Translations under genes and position numbers: made by a program | The notes under the pieces: model-generated | Database searches by the model: none | The model's input: only the letters and a program-made list of their open reading frames with translations | Told to the model about the DNA's origin: nothing | Shown: positions 10,132 through 18,549 of the stretch, piece by piece | How positions within the stretch are numbered: the stretch's first letter is position 1 | Layout of the letters: every line of letters starts with the position of its first letter | Origin: Hypsibius dujardini | Lineage: Eukaryota > Tardigrada > Eutardigrada > Parachela > Hypsibiidae | Length of the DNA: 20,270 nucleotides | NCBI GenBank assembly: GCA_001579985.1 | Contig: LRSR01007444.1 | Span: 1 to 20,270 of the forward strand | Direction of reading: 5' to 3'

Positions 10132-10744
10132 CGCGCGACGAAGAAACAGACAGTCAATCTGATTGCGGGTTGACTACGCTCATTCACCATTACACAACGT
10201 ATCGCAATAGCCACTTCGATCGTAAACATTGAATGAAGGTCTTCCGAGTCCATCATATCTCGATCCCCAGTGACCCAATGAACTCGCCGGCCCGTGTCTC
10301 CCCTTCAAGTGGTTTATTTACACACTTTTCCTTCATTAACGACCGGGCGCTAACGAAGCCCCACATGGGCTCACCCGCAAATGAAAGTCCAGCAGAGCAG
10401 CGCGCCGCGCGGCATTCATCATCATGTGTGGACTCACATCACACACACTAAAGCGGTAATAGATGATCAATTACCGGTCGCGGACCATTCGATGAGATTC
10501 TGCTGTGAATCGGAATCTGATCGAATTTCGCAGGACACCCCTCGGCTGGACGGACAGCCGCCGTATTTTCTCAGCTCACGCGACACTCATGTCTGATGAA
10601 AACAGTTTTTCGGCGGTGAAATTAAATTACCACAACGCGACGATCATCATCACCAGCAGCGGTCATCATGATCATCACATTTCAGACGATCTCGACGTCT
10701 CAGGTTTCTAAAGGATCCCGGGCTTCCGGGAGCTCAACCAGCGA
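10132..10744. other. Non-coding stretch, possible regulatory DNA
   Basis: GC-richer DNA with TTCATTAACG, GATCAATTACCGGTCGCGG and repeated CATCAT/GATGAT runs near 10640-10680. No exon was supported. Confidence 0.35.
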
Positions 10745-11014
10745 CACAGGCAGAGCTCACAGAAAGACAGATAGGCAGACAGACAGGCAGAAAGATCTAC
10801 AGACCGACAAACATACAGACAGGCGACAGGTAGACGGACAGCCAGACAGACAAACAGACAGACACACAGACAGACAGACACACAGACAGACACACAGACA
10901 CACACACAGACACACAGACACACAGACACACAGACACACAGACACACAGACACACAGACACACAGACACACAGACACACAGACACACAGATCTACATTCA
11001 TACAGACAGACAGA
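10745..11014. repeat. CAGA array passing into an 8-bp CAGACACA tandem array
   Basis: The left part is degenerate CAGA. From about 10904 to 10988 the unit changes to an almost perfect 8-bp CAGACACA repeat of about ten copies. Confidence 0.95.
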
Positions 11015-11763
11015 CATGAGAGATGGCCATCATCACAAAGAGCCGCGAACATGCCGTTTATCCGGGAGTATCATGTAGCGACATATTTCCCCCTGACCAC
11101 AAGAAATTTGATATCGTGAGGAGCAGCAGCAGCTTCTACAGCATACATGTATAAACTCTGGAGGTAATTAAATCAACAGTGACAGCCTTTTGTCGTGGCG
11201 CTTTAGTTTATACAGAGAGGGACACAAGGACACGACTGCTGGCGCGTAATTCAATCCCCTCCTCAAGCCCCGGTCAAGGAAGAGGACTGAAAAGAATTTC
11301 CTTCATTTGAGACGGGGGCCCCCTAATTATTATTCCTGATAATCATGGTGTGCAAAGTGTGTAGACATGCGTCCGCGCGCGAGCGGACAGAGGCCATTAA
11401 AATAAAAGTGCGGAGGAAGCCATTGAGGAGCGGGAAAGGGCTTGTGGTGATGGTGAGAGGTAATTTAATCAGTATGCTAATGATAGGGAAAAATTCCGAA
11501 AGAGATCTTTTGCAGATGGCCTCATGCACACACTCGCCACCGCCGCCGGGATTGAATTTCTTTGCTGGAATTCCGGGGCTCGGGGCACGTTCTCCGGGTT
11601 GGGCACGCTGGCCGGTGGTCATCCTTGCTGGGTGCCTGTTCACCAACATACCGTACAAATCCAGGTATCTACAGTGCACAGTACATTACAGGTAATAGGT
11701 GGTAGGTACGAAACATACCAAGACACACAAACATACAAACACACGTTATTGTAATTACTGCAT
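11015..11763. other. Non-coding stretch, possible regulatory DNA
   Basis: Contains AGGTAATTAAATC (about 11163), GGTAATTTAATCAG with TATGCTAATGAT (about 11459-11484) and a CCGCCGCCGGG block (about 11539). Both strands have open frames across about 11323-11695, but neither resembles a protein. The homeodomain-like motifs could mark an enhancer. Confidence 0.35.
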
Positions 11764-11764
11764 A

Positions 11765-11811
<47 letters not shown>
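11764..11811. repeat. (ATT)n trinucleotide microsatellite
   Basis: About 16 uninterrupted TAT/ATT units, the only long trinucleotide array in the window. It is followed by CACATA units (about 11825-11845) that lead into the foldback element. Confidence 0.97.
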
Positions 11812-11812
<1 letters not shown>

Positions 11813-11832
11813 ATTAATAATTTTACACATAC

Positions 11833-11974
11833 ACATACACATACACACGTGGCAAAAAACCTTGCGCTGACCGAATTAAGCACTTTAACTCGGGACTGTG
11901 TACAACAGCCATTCGTTAAACGAGTGTAATGGCTTAACTCGGTTAACGCAAGGTTTTTGCCGAGTGTGTATGTG
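11833..11974. mobile_element. Foldback element, family 1 copy A
   Basis: The arms are about 55 bp each. The left arm reads ACACATACACAC, GGCAAAAAACCTTGCG, then GACCGAATTAAG. The reverse complement of the right arm reads ACACATACACAC, GGCAAAAACCTTGCG, then AACCGAGTTAAG. The arms enclose a loop of about 30 bp. It shares its arm sequence with copies at 13110 and 13601. There is no ORF, so it is a non-autonomous MITE-like element. Confidence 0.8.
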
Positions 11975-12230
11975 TCCGGTCCGGCTTGTATTCCCTGGAC
12001 ACTGCTTGTAGCGCCACCTGGAGGGTTAAGCGTCGAGGGATTGATCTGTGCGAAAATTTGGTGATACAATTACAGGAGAAACGCAGAAAGGTTTTAGACT
12101 TGATAATTCGACTAATTATATGAGAATTGCAGATAAATTGGTGAGTTCGAGATTGAACTATGAATCACTAGACCAAAACTACTGCACTATTATTAGTACG
12201 AGTATGAGGCAAAGTCTGTATTTCGGCTCA
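11975..12230. other. Non-coding spacer between foldback elements
   Basis: AT-richer unique sequence. Nothing was recognised in it. Confidence 0.4.
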
Positions 12231-12407
12231 CCCTCCACTTAGTCGATAAATCGGCTCACTCATGGGTTTCTCTTTGACGGCAGGTGCTTGATTGATTGAT
12301 TTGCTGTACTATATCCTAGTATACTATAGCAATTCTAAATATCAAACAATCAAGCAGCTATTATCCAAAAGAAATCATGAGTGAGCCGATTTATTGACCA
12401 AGTGGGG
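12231..12407. mobile_element. Foldback element, family 2
   Basis: The left arm CCACTTAGTCGATAAATCGG plus CTCACTCATG and TTTCTCTTTG pairs with the right arm, whose reverse complement reads CCACTTGGTCAATAAATCGG plus CTCACTCATG and TTTCTTTTGG. The pairing continues inward through TGCTTGATTGATTGAT against TGCTTGATTGTTTGAT. The arms are about 70 bp and the central loop carries a CTATA..TATAG imperfect palindrome. There is no ORF. Confidence 0.8.
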
Positions 12408-12670
12408 CTTATTTTTCCCCGCCCAGTGTGCCATAAACCGCGCTGACCGTTGGCTAACGGAGAAAACGCCCCACCAGGCGCAGTGGTCAATTCCTCGCAA
12501 CTGTTGGCCGACAGGTGGAGACACACTCGTTTCTGTTCTGACCATGGGCTATTGAGCGGCAATAATATTGTAAGCCTCGTTTAGTCGCCTGACTGACGGT
12601 GTTGCCTTACTGAATACTGCGCTTTCTTTGGTTGGCTTATTGGTGGGATGCACCATGCGGTAAACGGTGT

Positions 12671-13052
12671 AAAAAATATCGCCGATTGTGACCTTGTCGC
12701 TGCCCTATTCCGACATTACAGCTGTACTGAGGTTATCTTGAGGGTGGTTGTTTGGGTTCTGGTGGGCCGTGTGAAACAACCACACATTTGATTTGTTTAG
12801 TTGTTGATTGATTTATTGGCTAACAGAAAAGAACTGCAATATAATGCAAAAGATAGCGTCCGGAAATACTAACAACAAAACAACAGAATGCTTAAAATGT
12901 GCAGTAATGTGACTTAAATCAATCAATCAAAGATTAATTGACAGATTTTAGCCCTACGGCCCACCAGAACCCAAACAACGACCCTCAAAGTAACCTCAGT
13001 ACAGTTGTGCTGTCGGAATAGGCAGCGACAAGGTCTCAATCGGCGATATTTT
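12671..13052. mobile_element. Foldback element, family 3 (about 100-bp inverted repeats)
   Basis: The left arm (12671-12770) runs AATATCGCCGATTGTGACC, CTGTACTGAGGTTA and TTGTTTGGGTTCTGGTGGGC. It matches the reverse complement of the right arm (12952-13052), which has AATATCGCCGATTGAGACC and the same two later motifs with a few mismatches. The interior of about 180 bp is AT-rich, and TTGATTGATTT near its left end pairs with AAATCAATCAA near its right end. There is no ORF; this is a non-autonomous element. Confidence 0.85.
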
Positions 13053-13109
13053 GTTTGTTTCCTATCGAGCAAGCCAGCGCAACAGAAACAGAAATTATCC
13101 AATCATCCT

Positions 13110-13234
13110 AAACACGTGACAAAAATCTTGAGCACGAGCCGAGTTCATCCATTTTCCTCTACTAATCCATGGCTCTATGCACAGTCCGAGTTAAGTGGCT
13201 TAATTCGATTAGTGCAAGATTTTTGCCACGTATC
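13110..13234. mobile_element. Foldback element, family 1 copy C
   Basis: The left arm ACGTGACAAAAATCTTGAGC pairs with the right arm, whose reverse complement is ACGTGGCAAAAATCTTGCAC followed by CGAATTAAGCCACTTAACTC. It matches the arms of copy A. Left-arm decay suggests an older insertion. Confidence 0.75.
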
Positions 13235-13600
13235 CAAAATGGCTGACCTCAATTGGATGACACTTGACAGTGACCCACTTGCGCATATTTGTATAGCAAA
13301 AGTTAATGTTCCGTATTTACAAGTATTTACAAGATCTCTGCCGTCGATAAAAAAATCACGATACCAGTAAAATTTTGCTCACAGTTTCACAGTAAATTCA
13401 GCTGGAAGAAGTACTTGACTACGGTTCCTGGGTTCCGCCCACGGCCTCTCTGTGAATAGGCATTTCAGTCCTACGCGCTGCAGATCTCTACACGTGAACA
13501 GTGACAGCGCCTTACGCCTACTCAGCCTCTGACTGAATAGGAAAGTCCTACAGATTAAAGGGCTCTAGGTGCGCATGCACAGTGAATCGTAGGTACAGAG

Positions 13601-13712
13601 TACAGACGTGTCAGTTAGCGCTAACCGAGTCAAGCCATTTAGCTCGTTCAGTGCGCGCTAAGCGAGGTAAATGGCTTGACTTTGGTAGCGCTATCTTGTG
13701 CCCACGTGTGTA
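13601..13712. mobile_element. Foldback element, family 1 copy D
   Basis: The left arm is TACAGACGTG, then AGCGCTAACCGAGTCAAGCC and ATTTAGCTCG. The reverse complement of the right arm is TACACACGTG, then AGCGCTACCAAAGTCAAGCC and ATTTACCTCG. The inner arm is close to the CTAACCGAGTTAAGCCATTA of copy A. It lies about 120 bp past the GPCR stop codon. Confidence 0.75.
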
Positions 13713-13741
13713 AGCTCTTCCGCCAGCTGTGTAATTAGCTT

Positions 13742-13747
13742 TTTAAT
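13742..13747 (-). terminator. Possible poly(A) signal ATTAAA of the GPCR gene
   Basis: ATTAAA on the minus strand about 90 nt downstream of the GPCR stop codon. It is the commonest variant of AATAAA in animals. Its position is plausible but unproven. Confidence 0.35.
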
Positions 13748-13833
13748 TCTGCCTTTTGTAAGCCAAACGTAATGCCGACATGGCATCCGGTACCGTGACA
13801 TGTGTTGTAAATAGGGTAATAATAAGCTAAAAC

Positions 13834-14320
13834 TCAATTGCTATGGATAGACGCTTCCCGGCTCATGGCCTCCGACGAGCCGCACAGCACTTCCTCCACA
13901 AACGACACGGACTTCCTGCTGCAGCTGCTCAGACTCCGACTGGAGGCACCGAGCCGCCTACAATTGTCCATCTGCTGCTGCTGCTGCTGCGGTCGTGGGA
14001 CGATAGGTTCCTGGTCGGAGTCTGACTGCGACTGACACGACCGAAGGGACAGTCGGGGGGTTCCATGCCGGCTGGCGAAGGCCTCCGCCTCGCCGTAGTA
14101 CAGCTCATCGTCCTCCTCCGGGGTAAACTCCTCCATCTCCGGCGAGGTGCAGGTGATGAGCGGGATGAGGGACTTTGGCGTGCTGCCGTCTACGGACTGA
14201 TGGCGTGCGAGAAACTTGGACTCGGATGTGGAGTGCCAGAGGGTGTTGTGATGGCGGATGCTGCCGCTTTGCAGTTGCAGGCTGCTTTGTCTGCGGATTT
14301 CTTCCTGCTTCATAAACACC
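13834..14320 (-). CDS. Class A GPCR, exon 3 of 3: cytoplasmic C-terminal tail
   Basis: The exon starts after an acceptor (GGTTGTTATTGCAG, AG at 14322-14321) with one base plus 161 codons and a TGA at 13836-13834. Joined to the previous exon it restores helix 8: LRKDIRR-VFMKQEEIRRQ. The 161-residue tail (residues 338-498 of the assembled protein) holds RRQS (346-349) and RKSVS (472-476), both basophilic-kinase consensus sites. It also has an acidic block EMEEFTPEEDDELYYGEAEA (398-417) and a six-Gln run (448-453). The end is SREASIHSN. The tail is long for a class A receptor. An ATTAAA hexamer on the minus strand at about 13747-13742, some 90 nt after the stop, is a plausible poly(A) signal. 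The foldback repeat at 13601-13712 lies just beyond it. Confidence 0.85.
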
Positions 14321-14403
14321 CTGCAATAACAACCGAAGGCCACAATTAATCGCGGAAGAGATGAGGTGGAATGATAGAAAAACAATTTTATGTAGGCATC
14401 CAA

Positions 14404-14458
<55 letters not shown>

Positions 14459-14612
14459 GTCAAAATGATAATTGACGTACAGGCATGCGGACTGACAGAA
14501 AAACACATAGGCAAGTAGATAAAAGTAGACATACAGACAACGAAGGGCTACACATGTATCAACAGTCAAATCTCAACAGATTCACAACGCCAACAGAAAC
14601 AGATTACTATAC
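14321..14612 (-). other. GPCR intron 2 (292 nt)
   Basis: GT-AG intron in phase 2, splitting the Arg337 codon in helix 8. It contains a (CAGA)n array at 14398-14460. If retained, the receptor would end after YSNLFLLAL instead of the 161-residue tail. Confidence 0.8.
14398..14460. repeat. (CAGA)n microsatellite in GPCR intron 2
   Basis: About 14 CAGA units, nearly pure. Confidence 0.95.
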
Positions 14613-15315
14613 CGTCGAATATCTTTCCGTAAACTGGAATTGAACAAGATATAGATGACGGGGTTGGTAATCGTCCCGAGGAAGTACAAAACGTGTACCG
14701 CTCGGTGGAATGACACAGGAAGCGACTCAGACAACTCGGGGTAAAATGCTTTTATGATGATGTCGGTGAAAAACAGGCTGTACAATGCCACAAAGGTAAG
14801 CAAAATGAGAATGATGATATGGGCCGCTTTTTGGCGTTCCTGTCCGGTGATGAAGGACTGGAACGAGGAGGTGGAATTTTGTCGCGAAAATGGCTGCCGC
14901 GGCGTCACAGACCCGTTGTTGAGGGTAGTGATGGTAGTGTTGCAAGATTTGGATGGCTCGGTGGTGAGGCTGCGGCGTGTTACGAAATTGTTGTCAAACT
15001 CAAAGACCAGATTCTTCCTGGCCTGCGAGGATGTGCTGCTGCGTGCGGCGCAGAATACTTTGGTGTAGATGGTGGTGAGTGCCAACAGCGGCAGGAAGTA
15101 GTTGCCGATGGCGAAGAAGAGGGCCGTGGTCAGTGTAGTGACTGACATGCTCCACGTAATTTCCGTCGATCCGGCAGGGATCTGGCACACGGCAGGTGCG
15201 AGGATTACAGCTGGCAGGAGCCATGATAGGATGATCAACACGACGGATCGGCGGTAGCTCATGTTGCGGTTATAAAACAGCGGATTGCGGGCGCAGGCCA
15301 AAAACCTGTCCCAAC
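14613..15315 (-). CDS. Class A GPCR, exon 2 of 3: TM3 end to helix 8
   Basis: The exon (703 nt) begins with GT completing a Gly codon (acceptor CACTAG, AG at 15317-15316) and ends with CG completed by G from exon 3 (donor CGACG|GTATAG, GT at 14612-14611). In assembled numbering it has WDRF (104-107) at the TM3/loop 2 border, TM4 about 126-145 with W134, and Cys146 in extracellular loop 2. TM5 is about 162-186 with P178 and Y186. Intracellular loop 3 is about 75 residues and Ser/Thr/Asn-rich. TM6 is about 266-290, entered by GQERQKAAHIII, and TM7 is about 305-327 with NPVIY (320-324). NPxxY, Trp4.50 and Pro5.50 support class A. The CWxP motif of TM6 is absent (ALYS at that place). The ligand is unknown. 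Confidence 0.9.
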
Positions 15316-15680
15316 CTAGTGATCCAGAAAGACGTCATAAATTAAGAGGTCATGTTGCTTTAGAATTACGCGAGAGCCGGCTTCTATTGCCACCATGTAT
15401 ATGGTCCATTCGTCTAGTTGACTTTCTCAATCTGTGTTCCTGCCTGTGTTCACGTTTGTCTGTCTGTCTATCTGCATATGTGTGTGTCTGTGTGTCTGCC
15501 TGTCTATCTGCATATGTGTGTGTCTGTGTGTATCTGTGTGTGTCTGTGTATCTGACCGTCTGCTTATTTGTCTATCTGCCTCTCTGCGTGTTTGAATATG
15601 TGTCTGTCTGTCTGTGTGTCTGTGTGTCTGTGTGTCTGTCTGTGTGTCTGTCTGTGTGTCTGTGTGTGTGTCTGTCTGTG

Positions 15681-15723
<43 letters not shown>

Positions 15724-16280
15724 GTCTGTCTCTTTCCTCTGTCCGCCTGCATGTCTTAAGAGATTGATCTTATTTAGACAGGCAGATCTGCCAGTCTGTT
15801 GCCTGTTTGACTCTTTTTCTTTGCCTGTAAGTCAATGTCTATATGACTGCCTTTCTGTCTACTTGTCTGTTTATCTGTGTGCATGTTTGTTTGTATATCT
15901 GCCTGCTTATGTGCCAGTTAAACTATTAGTCAGTGCAAGTGTCGGTCAGTACATTGCTATATCCCCATGGTAGTTTAAGAGTGACCACATGTCGTTACTT
16001 GAACGTCCGTCCAAAACACCTGGCGTTTCTTCGTGGCAAAGATCCTTTAAATGTTGACGGACTTGATTACACAAGTTCCGAGTTAGCCGACTACTATGTT
16101 GGCAGGTGTGATTGACTGTCTGTGCAGCTATCTATTTGTCTGTTTGTCCGCCCATTGCATGTTTGCCTATCTCTATGATCTATAATTATGTCTAAACGAG
16201 CAATACTACTGTGGTCTGCTGACAAGCGATTAGTTATTAGGCCGTAAACATGTCATGCCTATCTAAACCGATTTCCTCAC
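15316..16280 (-). other. GPCR intron 1 (965 nt)
   Basis: GT-AG intron in phase 1, between codon positions 1 and 2 of Gly103 at the cytoplasmic end of TM3. It contains the large CTGT/GTGT/TC microsatellite at 15444-15752 and a degenerate continuation to about 15925. No coding signal was seen inside it. If retained, translation stops 14 codons later. Confidence 0.8.
15444..15752. repeat. Compound CTGT/GTGT/TC microsatellite in GPCR intron 1
   Basis: CTGTGTGT and CTGT units over about 300 bp end in a (TC)n run at about 15687-15714, with degenerate CTGT units continuing to about 15925. It is the longest simple-repeat tract in the window. Confidence 0.95.
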
Positions 16281-16587
16281 CAATCAATAGGACGTTTAAC
16301 ACGGTGACTCCCACCAGATAGGCCGTCAGCGTGGCCAAGAAGATGCCGGTGTCGGTGGCTTCCTGTATGGTCCAGTATAGGAATGCCGGAAGGAGAACCA
16401 GGGCAATCGCCAGGTTGCTCAATGTGAGGCTGAGGAGGAAGCGTTGACCGCTGGATCGCAGTGTTCGTTTCCGGTAGAAGGCGAGCAGCGTGATGGAATT
16501 CAGGCCTACCGATGCGCAAAACACCACTGACAGGAGCGTAACCTCGGATATGCACTGGTTTCCGCAACTGCGCATTTTCTCTTTCAT
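16281..16587 (-). CDS. Class A GPCR, exon 1 (first seen): N-terminus to TM3
   Basis: The exon is read from the first in-frame Met at 16587 to the donor GATTG|GTGAGG (GT at 16280-16279), giving 102 codons plus one base. The spliced join reads VLLIG-WDRFLAC. The short N-terminus MKEKMRSCGNQCISE carries two Cys. TM1 is about 14-38 with GLNS (N30 = Asn1.50), TM2 about 50-72 with SLTLSNLAIALVLLP, and TM3 starts at about 81. Asp2.50 is Asn (N58), and position 3.25 is Gly81, not Cys. The SLTLSN motif resembles GPR161-type orphan receptors, but the rest is too divergent to name it. The frame stays open upstream to 16683, with a possible acceptor (AAAGCTGCAG, AG at 16668-16667). The true N-terminus may therefore lie in an upstream exon; no N-glycosylation sequon is seen in the short form. 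Confidence 0.8.
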
Positions 16588-16900
16588 CCCGGTGGGTGCT
16601 TGACGGTTGATGGCTGTGCGTCGATCGGTCGTTACCCTTGACTTCACATGGGGTGCTATCCCGTCACTGCAGCTTTCAATCCCTCAAAGCCAGGACGCTA
16701 AAAAGCATGAAAGAAGAGTGTAAGACAATCATAAATCGATTGCGGGTCACTTGTTCACATTCAAAAATCTGGAAATATGGACCGACAGACGAGAACGTAG
16801 TCCGCAATAGCAGGATATTGTAAAATCGGGAAAAGGATACAGTACCAGTTATCGAAAGTTTTACACACCCACACTGACAAACACGATGGAAGAAAATGCC
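16588..16900. other. Upstream flank of the first seen GPCR exon
   Basis: On the minus strand the receptor frame stays open to 16683, and a possible acceptor lies at 16668-16667. No TATA box or other promoter signal was recognised. Confidence 0.4.
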
Positions 16901-16973
16901 GGCAGACAGGCAGACATGCAGACAGACAGACAAACGAACAGACAGAAAAACAGGCAGATAACCAAACAGACAA

Positions 16974-17008
<35 letters not shown>

Positions 17009-17019
17009 CAGACAGACAA

Positions 17020-17066
<47 letters not shown>

Positions 17067-17086
17067 AACAGACAAACAGGTAGACA
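16901..17086. repeat. (CAGA)n microsatellite
   Basis: About 185 bp of CAGA and CAAA units, with ten or so variant units. Confidence 0.95.
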
Positions 17087-17700
17087 TTCTAAAAGAAAAT
17101 GTCTATTTTTTAAATGCCATTACGAAGAAACTTACGCTAATGCGAAGAGAGCGTCCAAAAATGTTTAAAATTAAAAGTGCCGGTGGTGCACTGTTAGAAG
17201 ACTGAGAAAACAGCTGCGGATGTTGACTAAGAACACACACCGGCAGGCGGCCAGAATTAAATCGCCATCAAGCTGTGCGGATGATCTGGGTTCCCACTGC
17301 GTTGATGATGGCGGGCCACACGCAAAGCACTCCGTGTGGACCTATGCAGAAGACGGAGCGGCGACGGAAGGAGCTGTTATAAAAAGCGGGACAACACGTA
17401 AATATTTGATTTCAAGGAAAAGCATTAGCAGTCCGGTGAAAGACACAGACAAGACATCCACCGGCCGATTACACACGAAAGAAAGTGAGTTTTACAGCGT
17501 TTCCGCGGATTCCTCGGCGGGCTAAAGAAATGACGACTAGCAGAGTTTTAGGATGCAGAAGAGGGGTTTATAGCTGTCTATGTATATGGCGGGAACACGC
17601 ACTTGACGTGACTTCGTACACTGTCGCAGCACGTACGCTCAAGGTCTCGTACTACTACGCGGGTGCTGTATACTCCCGATTGAGACACGCATTCATACAA
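17087..17700. other. Non-coding stretch, no feature recognised
   Basis: A plus-strand frame at 17220-17525 is open for 101 codons and a donor-like AAA|GTGAGT lies inside it at about 17483. The peptide resembles nothing, and no partner exon was found. Confidence 0.4.
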
Positions 17701-18059
17701 GTATGAGGTAAGGGCACTGGAATGGGCCACTTGACTTTCCCGTACCCTGGAATGGGCCACCGGGCGGCAGGGGGCGCTCTGTCGCAAATTAATCAAAAAC
17801 AGATAAGTCACTGCGTAGTCAACGACCTCTACAGTGGACTTCTTCTAATCGTCTAATGGAGCTTTTTATTTCTTTTTTTAAACATGTTCCCACAATTGTT
17901 TTTCATATCTAATACGCGTTCCACCGGATTATCGATTATTCTCTGTCGCTTAGAACCTTAGCGATAGCCAAAACTTGTGTGGAAGGTAAGATTCCAGGGT
18001 GGCCCATTCCAGGGTACGGGAAAAGCCAGTGGCCCATTCCAGTGCCCTTACCTCATACC
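17701..18059. mobile_element. Foldback element, family 4 (61-bp inverted repeats, TA ends)
   Basis: The arms at 17701-17761 and 17999-18059 read TATGAGGTAAGGGCACTGG, AATGGGCCACT, CCCGTACCCTGG and AATGGGCCAC, with only a few mismatches between them. Each arm carries two copies of CTGGAATGGGCCAC, giving four in all. The bases TA flank TGAGG at both ends, as expected for a TA target duplication of the Tc1/mariner type, though the palindrome makes this ambiguous. The interior of about 237 bp has no ORF. Good arm identity suggests a fairly recent insertion. Confidence 0.85.
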
Positions 18060-18123
18060 ATTTATTGGTTCTAGGGTACATCAGAAACGTGTGGTACTCG
18101 TACTGGTACTCGTACGCCTGAGC

Positions 18124-18161
18124 GTCTGTCGTTTGTCTGCTTGTTTCTGTGTCTCCTTGTA

Positions 18162-18203
<42 letters not shown>

Positions 18204-18275
18204 CCTGTCTGTATGTCTGCAGGTTTGCCTGTCTGCTTGTCTGTTTGTTTGCTTGCTTCCTTGCTTGCCTGCCTG
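18124..18275. repeat. (GTCT)n microsatellite
   Basis: About ten pure GTCT units at about 18163-18196, flanked by GCCT and GCTT variants. Confidence 0.95.
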
Positions 18276-18300
18276 CATGTTCCCCGGCGGTTAGATGACC

Positions 18301-18549
18301 ATATAAAAGTGTCCAGGCCCATCAAGTTGTCGCGTTACTTCCAAAAGCGTCTTTTCTAAACCGAAAATGGCTCTGCAATCGACTGCAATAACGGGATCGA
18401 GGATGTGGTTCGGAGATTTCGAGTACAAAGGGGATGCGATGCGCTGGAGTTGCCTCCCTGCACGACGTAATGCGCGGATTAAGTGGGGTCACACAACTGT
18501 CCAATTGGGGGGATGTATAATGCTTGGAATCGTTAGCAAAGGCCAATGA
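18301..18549 (+). other. Weak candidate: TATA-box-like site and 60-codon ORF
   Basis: TATAAAAG at about 18302 is followed 65 bp later by an ATG with an A at -3 and G at +4 (GAAAATGG, ATG at 18367). A 60-codon frame begins MALQSTAITGSRMWFGDFEY and ends at TGA 18549. No domain, signal peptide or splice partner was recognised. An AATAAA lies about 340 bp downstream (near 18890). This could be chance. Confidence 0.15.

Noticed and set aside
14065-15145. Plus-strand ORFs opposite the GPCR exons
   Set aside because: They are antisense shadows of well-supported minus-strand coding exons.
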